A stretch of 64,000 nucleotides of DNA, from contig JADLFE010000058.1 of assembly GCA_020845755.1 (NCBI GenBank), forward strand, positions 37,249-101,248, given 5' to 3'. The notes beneath the pieces are model-generated. The model saw only the letters and a list, made by a program, of their open reading frames with translations. It had not been told where the DNA came from and did no database searches. The position numbers and the translations under genes are program-made. The stretch is from Phycisphaerales bacterium. GTDB taxonomy: Bacteria > Planctomycetota > Phycisphaerae > Phycisphaerales > UBA1924. Shown here in pieces: positions 29,039 to 38,752 of this stretch. Every line of letters starts with the position of its first letter. Positions within the stretch are counted from its first letter, which is position 1.

Positions 29039-30303
29039 TCCGCGAATACCTGACGTTCCTGTACCGCTGCTTCCGCCTGTCGTTCGTTGGCACGGCTGGT
29101 TACTACCTCTGGATGTTCGCGCTGTCGGTGATCTCGCTTCTGGGCCTGAACGCGTACTGCAAGCAGTTTGTTCTGGGCATGGGCGTCACGGGCATGAGCG
29201 ACCACGTCTCGTGGGGGCTTTACATCGCCAACTTCGCGTTCTTCGTGGGGATGGCGGCTGCGGCGGCGATGCTGGTCATCCCGGTCTACATCTATCGCAA
29301 CCGCGAGTTGTCGCACCTTGTGATCTTCGCGCAACTCCTGGCGGTCGCGACGATTATCATGTCGCTGCTCTTTGTGGTGGTGGACCTTGGGCGGCCCGAT
29401 CGCTTCCACCACATGATGCTGCGCTTCAACTTCCCGATCTCGATGCTCACGTGGGACGTGATCTCGCTGAACGGGTACCTGGCCCTCAACCTGCATATCT
29501 GCGGATATCTGATCTACACGGCGTACCGGCGGCGCGAGCCCACCAAGTTGTTCTACATCCCGTTCGTCATGGTCGCGATCATCTGGGCGTTCAGCACGCA
29601 ACTCGTCGAGGCGTTCCTGTATTGCGGGCTGGGCGGGCGTCCGTTCTGGAATTCGGCGGTAATCGCGCCGCGGCTGGTGGCGTCGGCGTTCGCGGCGGGC
29701 CCGTCGATCCTGATCATCGCGCTGCACGTGATCTCCAGGACCACGGACTACCAGGTGCCGGAGAAGGCGTTCCTGACGCTCCGCAACATCGTGCGGATCG
29801 CGATGGCGGCAAGTTTCTTCCTGCTGATGTCGGAGTTGTTCACCGAGTTCTATACCGATTCGGCGCATGTGGCCAGCGCCCGCTACCTCTTCCTGGGGCT
29901 CGACGGGCGCTACGGGCTGGTGCCGTGGATCTGGACGGCGCTGTCGCTGAACGCGATCGGGCTCGTGATCCTGTTCACACCGGCGAGCAAGTCTCGCGGG
30001 TTCCTGATCTCGGCGTGCGCGATGATGATCGTCGGTGTGTGGATCGAGAAGGGCATGGGCCTGGTGATCCCGGCGTTCATTCCCTCGCCCCTGGGCGAGA
30101 TCGTCGAGTACAAGCCCACGCTCAATGAATGGATGGTCACGGCGGGCATCACCGCGTTTGGTTTCCTGGTTTTCACGATCCTCGTCCGAGTCACGATCCC
30201 GGTACTCTCGGGCAAACTGGCGTTCGATCGCCCGTATGACCCAGCCCGGAACGAAGGCCCGGCCGAGACCGCCCCGACGGCGTCGAACGCGACGGGGTCC
30301 TGA
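29035..30303 (+). CDS. NrfD/polysulfide-reductase-type quinone-reactive membrane subunit
   Basis: This 422-residue integral membrane protein has about ten hydrophobic segments and belongs to the NrfD/PsrC family, which exchanges electrons with the quinone pool. The Asp-Leu-Gly-Arg-Pro-Asp motif (VVDLGRPDR) after the third to fourth helix is a family hallmark. ATG 29035 overlaps the ferredoxin stop and has a strong GGGGAGG about 7 bases upstream. The last about 25 residues form a soluble tail. Together with the ferredoxin subunit it forms a standard quinone module; here the only other partners are cytochromes. Confidence 0.93.
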   Translation: MIREYLTFLYRCFRLSFVGTAGYYLWMFALSVISLLGLNAYCKQFVLGMGVTGMSDHVSWGLYIANFAFFVGMAAAAAMLVIPVYIYRNRELSHLVIFAQLLAVATIIMSLLFVVVDLGRPDRFHHMMLRFNFPISMLTWDVISLNGYLALNLHICGYLIYTAYRRREPTKLFYIPFVMVAIIWAFSTQLVEAFLYCGLGGRPFWNSAVIAPRLVASAFAAGPSILIIALHVISRTTDYQVPEKAFLTLRNIVRIAMAASFFLLMSELFTEFYTDSAHVASARYLFLGLDGRYGLVPWIWTALSLNAIGLVILFTPASKSRGFLISACAMMIVGVWIEKGMGLVIPAFIPSPLGEIVEYKPTLNEWMVTAGITAFGFLVFTILVRVTIPVLSGKLAFDRPYDPARNEGPAETAPTASNATGS

Positions 30304-30349
30304 ACAGCATTCCTCTGCACCGCGCGATGTCGCGCAGGAGAACCCGGTC

Positions 30350-31843
30350 ATGATGAAGCGTCTTTCTCTCGCAGGTCTGATCGCGCTGGCCGTCCCCTCG
30401 GGCTTGGCGCTCGGCCAGGCCTTCGGTCCGCGCGAGATCAGCGAGCAGAGCAAGCAGTGCATCGCCTGCCACAAGCAGCACAGCCCGGCGGCGTACGAGC
30501 AATGGGGCAACAGCAAGCACTTCCGTGCCAACGTGGCGTGCTATGAGTGCCACAGCGCCAACAAGGAGGACAAGGACGCCTACGAGCACTTCGGGCAGAC
30601 GATCGCGGTGCTGGTGACGCCCAAGGACTGTGCCCGCTGCCACTCCAAGGAGGTCGAGGAATTCGCCGCGTCGCGTCACTCCAAGGCAGGGCGGATCCTG
30701 GGCTCGCTCGACAACACGCTTGCGGAGATCGTGGAAGGAAGCCACGGGTTCAAGACCGAGGGCTTCCCCGAGGGCGTATCGGCGGCGGCGGTCAGCGGGT
30801 GCTGGCAATGCCACGGCGCGGAGGTGAAGGTCCTCCCCGGCGGACGACTCGACCCAACCACATGGCCCAACAGCGGCATCGGGCGGATCAACCCCGACGG
30901 GTCGGAAGGCTCGTGCAACGCCTGCCACTCCGGCCACTCGTTCACGGCGTCCCAGGCGCGCTTCCCGGACTCGTGCGGCAAGTGCCACCTGGGCCCGGAC
31001 CATCCGCAGAAGGAGATCTTCGAAGAATCCAAGCACGGGGCGGCGTTCTTCGCCAACCAGAACAAGATGAACCTTGAGAACCCCAAGTGGGTCGTGGGCG
31101 AGGACTATCACAACGCGCCGACGTGCGCGACGTGCCACATGTCGGCGACGCGCAAGCAGGCGGTCACGCACGATGTGGGTCTCCGCATCTCGTGGAACAA
31201 CCGCCCGGAGGTCTCCATCCGACCCGAGGCAGCGGACGCCAAGTTGGGCCTGCCCGGGGCGAACATCACGTGGCAGACGCGTCGCAAGAACATGGAAGAC
31301 GTGTGCAGTAATTGCCACGACGCGCAGTGGATCGGCAACTTCTATGTGCAGTACGACGCGTTCATCAACCTGTACAACACGAAGTTCGGCATCCCGGGCA
31401 AGGATCTCTACGCCCTTGCCAAACCGCTCCTGAATCCGGTGCAGTTCAGCAACCCGCTGGATTTCACGTGGTACGAGATCTGGCACCACGAGGGGCGACG
31501 GGCGCGGCACGGCGCGTCGATGATGGCGCCGGACTACAGCCACTGGCACGGGACCTACGAAGTCTCCAAGCGGTTCTACTCGGAGATGGTGCCCGAACTT
31601 CGCAAACTCATCAGCGAGAACCAGAACAATCCGGACGCGGCCAAGGCCAAGGCGGCGGCGGCGCTGTCGACCAAACTCGACGAGGTGCTCAATTCCGACG
31701 AGCACAAGTGGTACCTGGGAAAGGTCGACCCAGAAGAAGCGGCCAAGCGTCAGAAGGCGCTGGAAGATTTCCGGAAGCGCTACGAAGTCACGCCGCCCAA
31801 GCCTGCGACGCTCCCGGAAGGCAAGCCCGAGCCAAAGAAATAG
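30350..31843 (+). CDS. octahaem cytochrome c, hydroxylamine oxidoreductase superfamily
   Basis: This 497-residue exported protein has a signal peptide (1 to about 22) and eight CXXCH motifs: CIACH, CYECH, CARCH, CWQCH, CNACH, CGKCH, CATCH and CSNCH. The C-terminal block WYEIWHHEGRRARHG...APDYSHWHG (374-401) is characteristic of the HAO family and follows the last haem. Members oxidise hydroxylamine or hydrazine, or reduce nitrite or hydroxylamine. Tyr375 and Tyr396 are candidates for the Tyr that crosslinks the active haem in the oxidative forms. With a quinone module and electron wire upstream, reduction is the likelier direction, but this is inference. AGGAG lies 9 bases before ATG 30350. 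Confidence 0.88.
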   Translation: MMKRLSLAGLIALAVPSGLALGQAFGPREISEQSKQCIACHKQHSPAAYEQWGNSKHFRANVACYECHSANKEDKDAYEHFGQTIAVLVTPKDCARCHSKEVEEFAASRHSKAGRILGSLDNTLAEIVEGSHGFKTEGFPEGVSAAAVSGCWQCHGAEVKVLPGGRLDPTTWPNSGIGRINPDGSEGSCNACHSGHSFTASQARFPDSCGKCHLGPDHPQKEIFEESKHGAAFFANQNKMNLENPKWVVGEDYHNAPTCATCHMSATRKQAVTHDVGLRISWNNRPEVSIRPEAADAKLGLPGANITWQTRRKNMEDVCSNCHDAQWIGNFYVQYDAFINLYNTKFGIPGKDLYALAKPLLNPVQFSNPLDFTWYEIWHHEGRRARHGASMMAPDYSHWHGTYEVSKRFYSEMVPELRKLISENQNNPDAAKAKAAAALSTKLDEVLNSDEHKWYLGKVDPEEAAKRQKALEDFRKRYEVTPPKPATLPEGKPEPKK

Positions 31844-31876
31844 CGATCATCGCGGAGTTGAACCTGTTTTCCCACG

Positions 31877-31899
31877 AGCCCGACGCCCGGCGTCGGGCT
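31877..31899. terminator. hairpin between the cytochrome operon and the propeller gene
   Basis: AGCCCGACGC and GCGTCGGGCT form a perfect 10-bp stem with a three-base loop, centred near 31888. It lies 34 bases past the octahaem stop and 48 bases before the stop of the convergent propeller gene. The T tract is weak on both sides, so it may be a bidirectional or imperfect intrinsic terminator. Confidence 0.65.
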
Positions 31900-31946
31900 T
31901 GTGCGTTCCGGGCAGTCTGGACTGGCCAGAACGCCGGCCCGCGCGG

Positions 31947-34900
31947 CTACTTCGCGGGGACGGGCAGGACCAGCGTCACGCTCCCTGCGGTAATCACGAT
32001 GCGGTTGTCGAGGACGACGACGTCCCGCGGAGCCGCGCCGATGCTCACTTCTCGTGTCGAGACCAGGCGGGCGGACGGCATGGAGAGCAGTGAGACCGCG
32101 ACGACATCGGTGCCCGCGTCAGTCGGGCGTGGGTTGGCCTCGACGCTGACCGCCATGCCGTCTGCGAGTTCTGGCGTCAGCATCTCGGCGCCGGCGTCGA
32201 ATGCATCCAAGCCTACCAGCGTTCCGTCGCGCTCAAAGACCGCGATACCGCGCTTGGCCATGAACGCGACACGACCATCCGCGGGCGGGCCCACGGTCGC
32301 GACCTCGATCGGAGAGGGCTCGGAGAGGCGCCGGCGTGTGTCGAGCGCGGCCTGTCGGCGCTGGCCCTTGGCGAAATCGAGTTGGACCACCTCCCGACGC
32401 GCCGACATCACGTAGAGCGATTCGCCGAACGCCCAGGCGCTCAGCGTCCCCTGCATGTCTGCGTCGGCGAGCATCCAGTTGACTGCCGCGCTTGTCAGGT
32501 CAAGGCACACGACGCGATCGTCGAGCCCGATGGCAACGGCGCTGCCAGAAACGCGGACCCAGCCGATGTCGCTGGGCAGGCCTCGGATGATCTGCGACTG
32601 TCGCCCGGTGCGAAGGTCGATGGCGAGAATGGCGGGCGACTCGGGTGCGGCGTCCGTGGCGTGGGCGCGGCCTGCGAGCACCAGCGTCGTCTCCCGTGCG
32701 TCGGCGCTGATGATCATGTCGTAGAGGCGGCCGAGCACGGTCGACTGCTGCCACAGGACCCGCCCCGACTCAATGTCGAATGCCGCGACGCGCCCGCCAT
32801 GGTCGGCCAGCACGACGGTCTGCGGGTCGAGGGTAACGAGCATGTCGGACTTTCGGACGTTCCCGTCGCGCGGGGTGTTGACGAGTTCGTGCGGTGTGGG
32901 ATTGGGCTCCCGGAACAGTGTGGCGAACGCCGGGGTCTTCCACGCCGAGGTGCCGCCCACGGTGAGAAGGCGCTCCAGCAGACCCCCCTCATCGCTGGGC
33001 CAGAAGAAGAGTGCCGAGGAGGTGTCAACGGACACGAGTGACGGCACGCGGTCGCGGTAACTGATGGTCCAGGACTGTCCGAGTTTGGCGTCGGCCTGAG
33101 GCGCAAAGAGCGAGACCTGTCGTGAGGAGGCGGAGTGGAGCAGGATCTGGTCGGTGGGGCGGGCTCCGCCGCCGGACGTCAGCGGACGGAGAATCTGCCA
33201 GCCCACGAGGCTCTGGGCATCGCCGCTGATCGCGGTTCCGATGCGCGGGCGGCGGTCCATCGAGGCCAGGCGTGTGCGGAGTTCCGCGGCGAGGGTGTCG
33301 ATCACGACGGTCTGGCCATCGCTGGTCAGGGTGACCTCGGGGAATTCGCGCTTGACGCGTTCGATCAACTGTGCGGCCGGGGTGATGCGATCGGTCCTGA
33401 CGTAGGCCGTGAGCAGACGTCCGGCGCTCTCTCCGAGGCGTGCCCTTGCACCGGCGGGGTCCGCGCCGGAAAGGGGGAGCGCCCAGCGTGCCTGCTCCAG
33501 CGCGTGGTCGAGGCATGTGATCGAATCGGCGACGCGCCCGGCCCGCTCGTGCAACCCGGCCGCGCGGAGGTACAGGTCGGTCACGCGCTCCGAGGCCGGG
33601 TAGGCACGAGCCAGCGCGGTCAGTTTGTCCGCGTCGGGGGTCGGGCCCAGCAGTTCGAGTTGTCGCGCGAGTTGCTGTTCGTGCGCGGCGTACACGGCCC
33701 GTCCCGTCTGCTGGACGATCGACATCACGCGTGTGCCGGCGTCGAGATCGGCCCTGGCGGAACGGCCCGCGTTGGTCCACGTCGCCGAGGCGAGCCCCGG
33801 ATCCTCCAGGATTTTCTGGTACGCCTCAACGCTCTGGGCCAGGAGGGTCGCGTCCTGACCCTTGGCCAGCGCCTGGTCCTGGCGCAGGCGTCCCAGCGCG
33901 AAGAGCGCGGCGACGCGTTCGGCGTTGGAATCCGCGAGTCGGGACATGCGTGCCGCAAGCGCGTCGAGCACCTCCAGATCGGTGATGGCGGGCGCATCGT
34001 CGGCCGCTTCACGACGGGCGAGGCGATCCTGCCCGGCCTCGATCATCGCGCGGAGGCTCGTGAAGAGCGCGGCACGGGACTTGGCGGCCAAGGGGCCCCG
34101 GGCGGGATCACCCATCGCCCGCGTGATCGCCGCGGCGGCGCGGTCGGAGGCGGGCGCGATGCGATCGAAGCGTCCGGCGCGATAGGCCAATTCCGCGAGT
34201 GTCAGTCCGGGAGTGGGGTTCTCTGGATCGGCGTCGAGACGCGCGGTGAGCACACGATCGGCGAAGTCCCAGTTGAGATAACTGTACGCGCGATAGCGAT
34301 CGGTCGTAATCACTTGCCCGTCGACCGCGAGCGTGTTTCCAAGCCGTTCGAGTTCGATCAGCGTCGGCGAGTCGGGCCTGGCGGGATCGACAGCGAGCAA
34401 CCCGCCTGTGATCGGGAGCATGAGACGTGAACCGGCCGCGAAGGCCCGCCCGACAAATCGCCGGTCACGCTGCGGCGGGAGGACTCTGACCTCGGATTTC
34501 TCGAACGCTTCTTCGACGAGCACGACGCGGTCCTGCGACACCGCGGCGATCCACCCGCCCGCGTCCACGAGGTAGTTCGGGTCTCCAAGTTCCTCCGCGG
34601 GACGACGCGACACGATCGCGCCCGTCGCGCGGCTGATGCGGAGCACCCAGTCGCGACCGGGCGTGAGCGTGATGAGGTGGTCACCGACCACCACCGGCTT
34701 GACACCTCCCCACGGCGGGAGACTCTCACCACGGGCGCCGAATTGCTCGGACGTGAGGCGGCGAACCCACACGACGCGACCCGTGGCGACCTCGATCGCC
34801 GCGAGCACGCCCAGTTCATCGCACTTGTACGCGATCCCGTCGTGGATCGTGAGCACGTCCGCGGCCTTGGTGAACCGCTGCGCACCGACCCAGCCAGCGC

Positions 34901-36236
34901 TCCCCAGTGTCCTGGTCCAACACGGCGCGCCGGTGAACAGATCGAGCGCCGCCAGATGCACGCTCGCCACACGCTTGGACGACGCGATCTTCCGCATGGG
35001 AACAACCACCACGCCCTCGGACACGTCGACCTGGCCTCGCACCACTGCCTGGCCAAGCGATGCATCGAGCGCGGGCGGGCTGGCGGCCCAGAGTGAGCGT
35101 CCCGATTCGACGTCGAAGGCGTAGATGCGTGGATCGCCCTCGCGGCGTTCACCCGCGGCGAACCCGGTGGCGGCGACCACGACGCCGTCGCCTCCTGCCA
35201 CGCTCGTGGTGTCCTCGACCAGCGCCAGGGCACGGATGATGTCGCCCCGCCCGGAGAGGCCGGAATTGTCGGTGTCGGGCGTCAGTTCGGGCGTGAAGTT
35301 CCAGAGCGGCTGAAGCGTGAAGCGATCGAGGCACGAGACGGTTTGCCCGTCGTTGAGGAGCAGGCGATCTCCGAGGAGCGCCGGCACGGGCCACGCCTCG
35401 TCACGCATGCTGCGGAGGAACCACGTGCGATTATCGTCGCGCAGGGAGCGGGACGTCTCGAACTCGGAGTTCTGTCGTGCCTCGTCGGAGAGCCATGCCG
35501 TCTGAATCGGGCGCTTCACCAGCCCCGTGAGTTCCGCCTGCGCGAGCGGCTCCATCGGCGTGACGGGTGCGTGCCTTGCCGGGAGCGGGAACGCGTCTCC
35601 GGGGAGCATCCCAACGCCCACATCGGCGGCCCACCGCGCCGCCATGTCGCGCACGTCGGCACGCGGAAGATAACGGGCGAGCAGCGCCGCCAGACCCGCG
35701 GCATCAGCACCGGCGCGCGGATCAGCGCGCCGATCGGGATGGGTCTCGATCTGCCCGAGCGTGATTCGGGCCGCGTGAAACTGCCCGCGTTCGATCTGCG
35801 ACTGCGCCACGCGCAGGCATGCCTCGAACCCCGATCGTGTCAGCAAACGCGAACGCTCCACCGCTGCGTGCTCACCCTTCTGCACAAGGTCCGCGGCCTT
35901 GGCGTCCTCGGTGGCCCGGTAGCGATCAAGCAGCACGCGGTCCGAGAGCAGAAGTTCGTGCACCCGGGCCCGGACGCTGACGAACAGGTCGGGATCGGCG
36001 TCGCTCACCAGCACATGGTCGCCCTCTCCGTCGAGCAGCGACTGGAGCACACGCACGCCCTCGGCGGCGTTTCCGGAGGCGGTCAACTCGCGCACGCGGC
36101 TCAGACCCTCGTGGGCCTGCACGGAGTCATCCGGATAGACAGGGCCGGATTGGGCCAGGAGCGGACCCGAGAACGACATCGCCATGCCGCACACGGCCGC
36201 GAACCACAACAGGCTTTGGGACCCACGCTGACGCAT
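31947..36236 (-). CDS. large exported protein with two PQQ-type beta-propeller regions
   Basis: This 1,429-residue protein starts with a signal peptide (MRQRGSQ...LLAQS, 1 to about 27). An N-terminal helical, TPR-like region spans about 30-250. A first PQQ/WD-like propeller spans about 280-640 with repeated motifs such as YAFDVESGRSLWA and AIEVATGRVVWVRRL. A long helical region covers about 640-1000, and a second propeller about 1000-1429 includes AAFDIESGRVLWQ. Propellers of this kind often serve as scaffolds rather than enzymes; no PQQ-binding catalytic residues are evident. ATG at 36234-36236 has GGAGG five bases upstream. It converges on the cytochrome operon. Confidence 0.85.
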   Translation of the reverse strand: MRQRGSQSLLWFAAVCGMAMSFSGPLLAQSGPVYPDDSVQAHEGLSRVRELTASGNAAEGVRVLQSLLDGEGDHVLVSDADPDLFVSVRARVHELLLSDRVLLDRYRATEDAKAADLVQKGEHAAVERSRLLTRSGFEACLRVAQSQIERGQFHAARITLGQIETHPDRRADPRAGADAAGLAALLARYLPRADVRDMAARWAADVGVGMLPGDAFPLPARHAPVTPMEPLAQAELTGLVKRPIQTAWLSDEARQNSEFETSRSLRDDNRTWFLRSMRDEAWPVPALLGDRLLLNDGQTVSCLDRFTLQPLWNFTPELTPDTDNSGLSGRGDIIRALALVEDTTSVAGGDGVVVAATGFAAGERREGDPRIYAFDVESGRSLWAASPPALDASLGQAVVRGQVDVSEGVVVVPMRKIASSKRVASVHLAALDLFTGAPCWTRTLGSAGWVGAQRFTKAADVLTIHDGIAYKCDELGVLAAIEVATGRVVWVRRLTSEQFGARGESLPPWGGVKPVVVGDHLITLTPGRDWVLRISRATGAIVSRRPAEELGDPNYLVDAGGWIAAVSQDRVVLVEEAFEKSEVRVLPPQRDRRFVGRAFAAGSRLMLPITGGLLAVDPARPDSPTLIELERLGNTLAVDGQVITTDRYRAYSYLNWDFADRVLTARLDADPENPTPGLTLAELAYRAGRFDRIAPASDRAAAAITRAMGDPARGPLAAKSRAALFTSLRAMIEAGQDRLARREAADDAPAITDLEVLDALAARMSRLADSNAERVAALFALGRLRQDQALAKGQDATLLAQSVEAYQKILEDPGLASATWTNAGRSARADLDAGTRVMSIVQQTGRAVYAAHEQQLARQLELLGPTPDADKLTALARAYPASERVTDLYLRAAGLHERAGRVADSITCLDHALEQARWALPLSGADPAGARARLGESAGRLLTAYVRTDRITPAAQLIERVKREFPEVTLTSDGQTVVIDTLAAELRTRLASMDRRPRIGTAISGDAQSLVGWQILRPLTSGGGARPTDQILLHSASSRQVSLFAPQADAKLGQSWTISYRDRVPSLVSVDTSSALFFWPSDEGGLLERLLTVGGTSAWKTPAFATLFREPNPTPHELVNTPRDGNVRKSDMLVTLDPQTVVLADHGGRVAAFDIESGRVLWQQSTVLGRLYDMIISADARETTLVLAGRAHATDAAPESPAILAIDLRTGRQSQIIRGLPSDIGWVRVSGSAVAIGLDDRVVCLDLTSAAVNWMLADADMQGTLSAWAFGESLYVMSARREVVQLDFAKGQRRQAALDTRRRLSEPSPIEVATVGPPADGRVAFMAKRGIAVFERDGTLVGLDAFDAGAEMLTPELADGMAVSVEANPRPTDAGTDVVAVSLLSMPSARLVSTREVSIGAAPRDVVVLDNRIVITAGSVTLVLPVPAK

Positions 36237-36426
36237 TCGGACCTCCGTCCTGCCAATCCCGCGTCCGATGGGCCCCCCAGGCCCCCCAATCCACCCCGCC
36301 GGTTCGTGAAGATGCAAGTCTAAGTCGGCCAAATCCATGGCCGGACTGGACCTGGGGGTTGAACCAACCGATCCCCCACTCTTGATGTTCGCTTCCATGT
36401 TACACGCCGGTTCGCTCGCGCCCACA

Positions 36427-36840
36427 ATGGCCGAATTTCTCGGTCGAGCGGCCGCCCCGGAGGTCCGGGGCAAGCGGGTGGCGATCCTTTTGGCGGCGAT
36501 CACGCTGCTCTCGCTGGGCGATCTGTACCTGACGCTGACCTACGCGACCTCGATGGGGATGTTCGAGAGCAACCCGCTGGCCCGTTTCATCATGAGTTTC
36601 GGATCTCCGGCGCTGGTGGCGTCGTGGAAACTGGGCTCGATGCTCCTGGCCTGCACGATCTTTTACTGGGCTCGACGCTCACGGTATGCGGAGTTGGGCG
36701 TGTGGGGATGTACGTTGCTCTTGGCGTGGCTGACATGCCACTGGGGCGCGTACATGGACCAGGTCCACGAGATCAACCAGGAAATCGTGCTGATCGACAC
36801 CCACACGGGCGACGGCTCGTGGGTGAGCATGCAGAACTGA
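36427..36840 (+). CDS. small membrane protein, DUF5658-like
   Basis: This protein of about 137 residues has three to four hydrophobic segments (about 18-36, 52-85, 92-112). The pattern LLSLGDLYLTLTYATSMGMFESNPLARFIM, in short pieces, resembles DUF5658 membrane proteins of unknown role. Starts at 36337, 36385 and 36397 are also in frame. ATG 36427 is chosen because a basic stretch (RGKR) then precedes the first helix, but there is no Shine-Dalgarno sequence to decide. It diverges from the propeller gene. Confidence 0.7.
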   Translation: MAEFLGRAAAPEVRGKRVAILLAAITLLSLGDLYLTLTYATSMGMFESNPLARFIMSFGSPALVASWKLGSMLLACTIFYWARRSRYAELGVWGCTLLLAWLTCHWGAYMDQVHEINQEIVLIDTHTGDGSWVSMQN

Positions 36841-36964
36841 CGCCACCCTGCGACGTGCACGATCCGGTCGGACCGCGCTTCGCCCGGTAGCCAGCCCGGC
36901 CTCTCGATCGACCGGCTCCTCCGGGGTTGTCCGACCCACGCGCACACTGCCCTTCATCACCGGA

Positions 36965-38383
36965 TCACATCCACCCAAAGAATGGGACCGGGACTTTCGG
37001 GTCGGGATGTTCGTGCGGTGAAATCTCAACGAATCCATCGCTGCGCCCGCCGGCGATAAGATCGCCCGAACCACGGGCGTCGAGCAGGCGGACGGTTCCG
37101 TCCGGTTCGAACGCCGCGAGACGATGCCACCACAGGCCGAGCGATTCGCCGTCGTGATTGCTGATCGTAACGAGTCGCGGGGTGATCGCGGGCGTGAACC
37201 GCTTGGCACCGGCCATCGCCGCCAGCACGGGAAGCACGATCCGTGTGCAGGTCACCATCGCGGAAATCGGGTTGCCCGGGAGGGCGAAGATCGGGAGCGG
37301 GCCGCGCGCCGCATGACTCACGGTGCTGATGCGGGCAGAACCTGGCGAGTCTGATGCGGGCTCGCCCCGCAGGATCGCGCCGAGCATCGGCTTCCCGGGA
37401 CGTTGCGGGAGTCCGTGGAAGATGATTCTCGCCCCGAGTCGCTCGATCGCGGCCCGGACCGGATCGCGGTGACCCATGGACACTCCGCCGGTGAGCACGA
37501 TGGCGTCGGCGGCTGCGGCCGAGGCACGGAGTTGCTCGTCGATCACGGAACCGTCATCGCGCCCATGGAGAACAGAAGAGACCTCGATCCAGCCCGGCGC
37601 ACCCAGAAGCGCCCGGAGCGCCGGACCGTTGCTGTTCCTGATCTGGAACGGGGAGGGCGTGTGCTCCGGAGGCACGAGTTCATCGCCCGTGGTCATGATC
37701 GAGACACGCAGTCGGGGAACAGCCTCAACGCTTGCCGCGCCAACCGCGGCCAACACGCCGACACACGCGGCGTCGAGGATGGAACCAGCCTCCAACACGA
37801 CCTCACCGGCTCGTGCGTTTTCTCCACGACGCCTGATGTTGTTGCCGCGGCGGAGCCTGGCGATGACGCCTGGCGAAATTGAGATGGCAGCGACGTGAGC
37901 GCCGGATTCTTCTGCGGCGCGGCCGCCCGGCACCGGATGCTCGGTCACGTCCTCGCGTTTCACGATGCAGTCCGCGTCGAGCGGCACGCCGGCACCCGTC
38001 ACGATCCGGATCACGGCCGGAGTTTCCGGCGATGGCATCGCCGGTGGCTCGCATCCAATGCGTGATTCTCCGACGACCGTAAGTCGAACGGGCCCTGCGT
38101 TGGGGGTCGACGTGGCGTTCGAAACGATGCCCGGAAGTAGAGCGACGGGTCCTTGCTCCAGGTCTGCGAGGCGGATCGCGTAGCCGTCCATCGCGGAGTG
38201 GTCAAAGGCGGGGCTGTCACGATCGAGGATGATGGGTCGCGCGAGGATCCGGCCACGTGCGCGTTCGAGTGGGACACGCTCGGGCTCTCGTGATCCGTTC
38301 GGCGTCGGTCGCACGCAGGCGATCATCGCGTCGACCGCCTCGGCGGGTGATTGAAACGCGAACTCCTCGCCTCGGAATCCCAT
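36965..38383 (-). CDS. moeA: molybdopterin molybdenumtransferase
   Basis: This 472-residue cytoplasmic enzyme inserts molybdate into adenylylated molybdopterin. Blocks include DSPAFDHSAMDGYAI near the N-terminus, VTGAGVPLDADCIV, RRRGENARAGEVV, the MPT-binding IVLTGGVSMGHRD and LPGNPISAMV. The length is slightly above that of E. coli MoeA because of short insertions. ATG at 38381-38383 has GGAGGTG immediately upstream. It is divergent from moaD-moaE with 123 bp between, so the three cofactor genes share a control region. Confidence 0.95.
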   Translation of the reverse strand: MGFRGEEFAFQSPAEAVDAMIACVRPTPNGSREPERVPLERARGRILARPIILDRDSPAFDHSAMDGYAIRLADLEQGPVALLPGIVSNATSTPNAGPVRLTVVGESRIGCEPPAMPSPETPAVIRIVTGAGVPLDADCIVKREDVTEHPVPGGRAAEESGAHVAAISISPGVIARLRRGNNIRRRGENARAGEVVLEAGSILDAACVGVLAAVGAASVEAVPRLRVSIMTTGDELVPPEHTPSPFQIRNSNGPALRALLGAPGWIEVSSVLHGRDDGSVIDEQLRASAAAADAIVLTGGVSMGHRDPVRAAIERLGARIIFHGLPQRPGKPMLGAILRGEPASDSPGSARISTVSHAARGPLPIFALPGNPISAMVTCTRIVLPVLAAMAGAKRFTPAITPRLVTISNHDGESLGLWWHRLAAFEPDGTVRLLDARGSGDLIAGGRSDGFVEISPHEHPDPKVPVPFFGWM

Positions 38384-38506
38384 TCGCACCTCCGTTGAAA
38401 CACGCGGAACCATTGCCCGATCGACCCCGCACGCTCCCGCCTGCGTCCCGGGCTCGCTCGCTTTGGAACCACCGTCCGAACCCCCGCGAAACCATACACT
38501 CTTTGG

Positions 38507-38752
38507 ATGCACCTTGACGTGCTCATCTTCGGGTCGGCCGCGGTTGTCGCCAAGGCTGATCGCGTGCGCGTTCGGTTGGGCGACGCACCGACGCTCGCGG
38601 ATGTCGCCCGTGTCATGGCCGAGCAGCACCCGGACTTGGCCTTTGCGCTCACATCGCCGCGGTTTGCGGTGAACCATGCCTTCGCGAACATGGACACACG
38701 GATCGCGCCGACGGACGAGGTCGCGCTTATCACGCTCGTCGGGGGGGGCTGA
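38507..38752 (+). CDS. moaD: molybdopterin synthase small subunit
   Basis: This 81-residue ubiquitin-fold protein ends in Gly-Gly, the terminus that is thiocarboxylated to carry sulfur into molybdopterin. LALIT-like TLVGGG and VNHAFANMDTRI match the family. The length is normal. Its stop overlaps the moaE start as TGATG. It starts at ATG 38507 without a clear Shine-Dalgarno sequence. Confidence 0.92.
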   Translation: MHLDVLIFGSAAVVAKADRVRVRLGDAPTLADVARVMAEQHPDLAFALTSPRFAVNHAFANMDTRIAPTDEVALITLVGGG

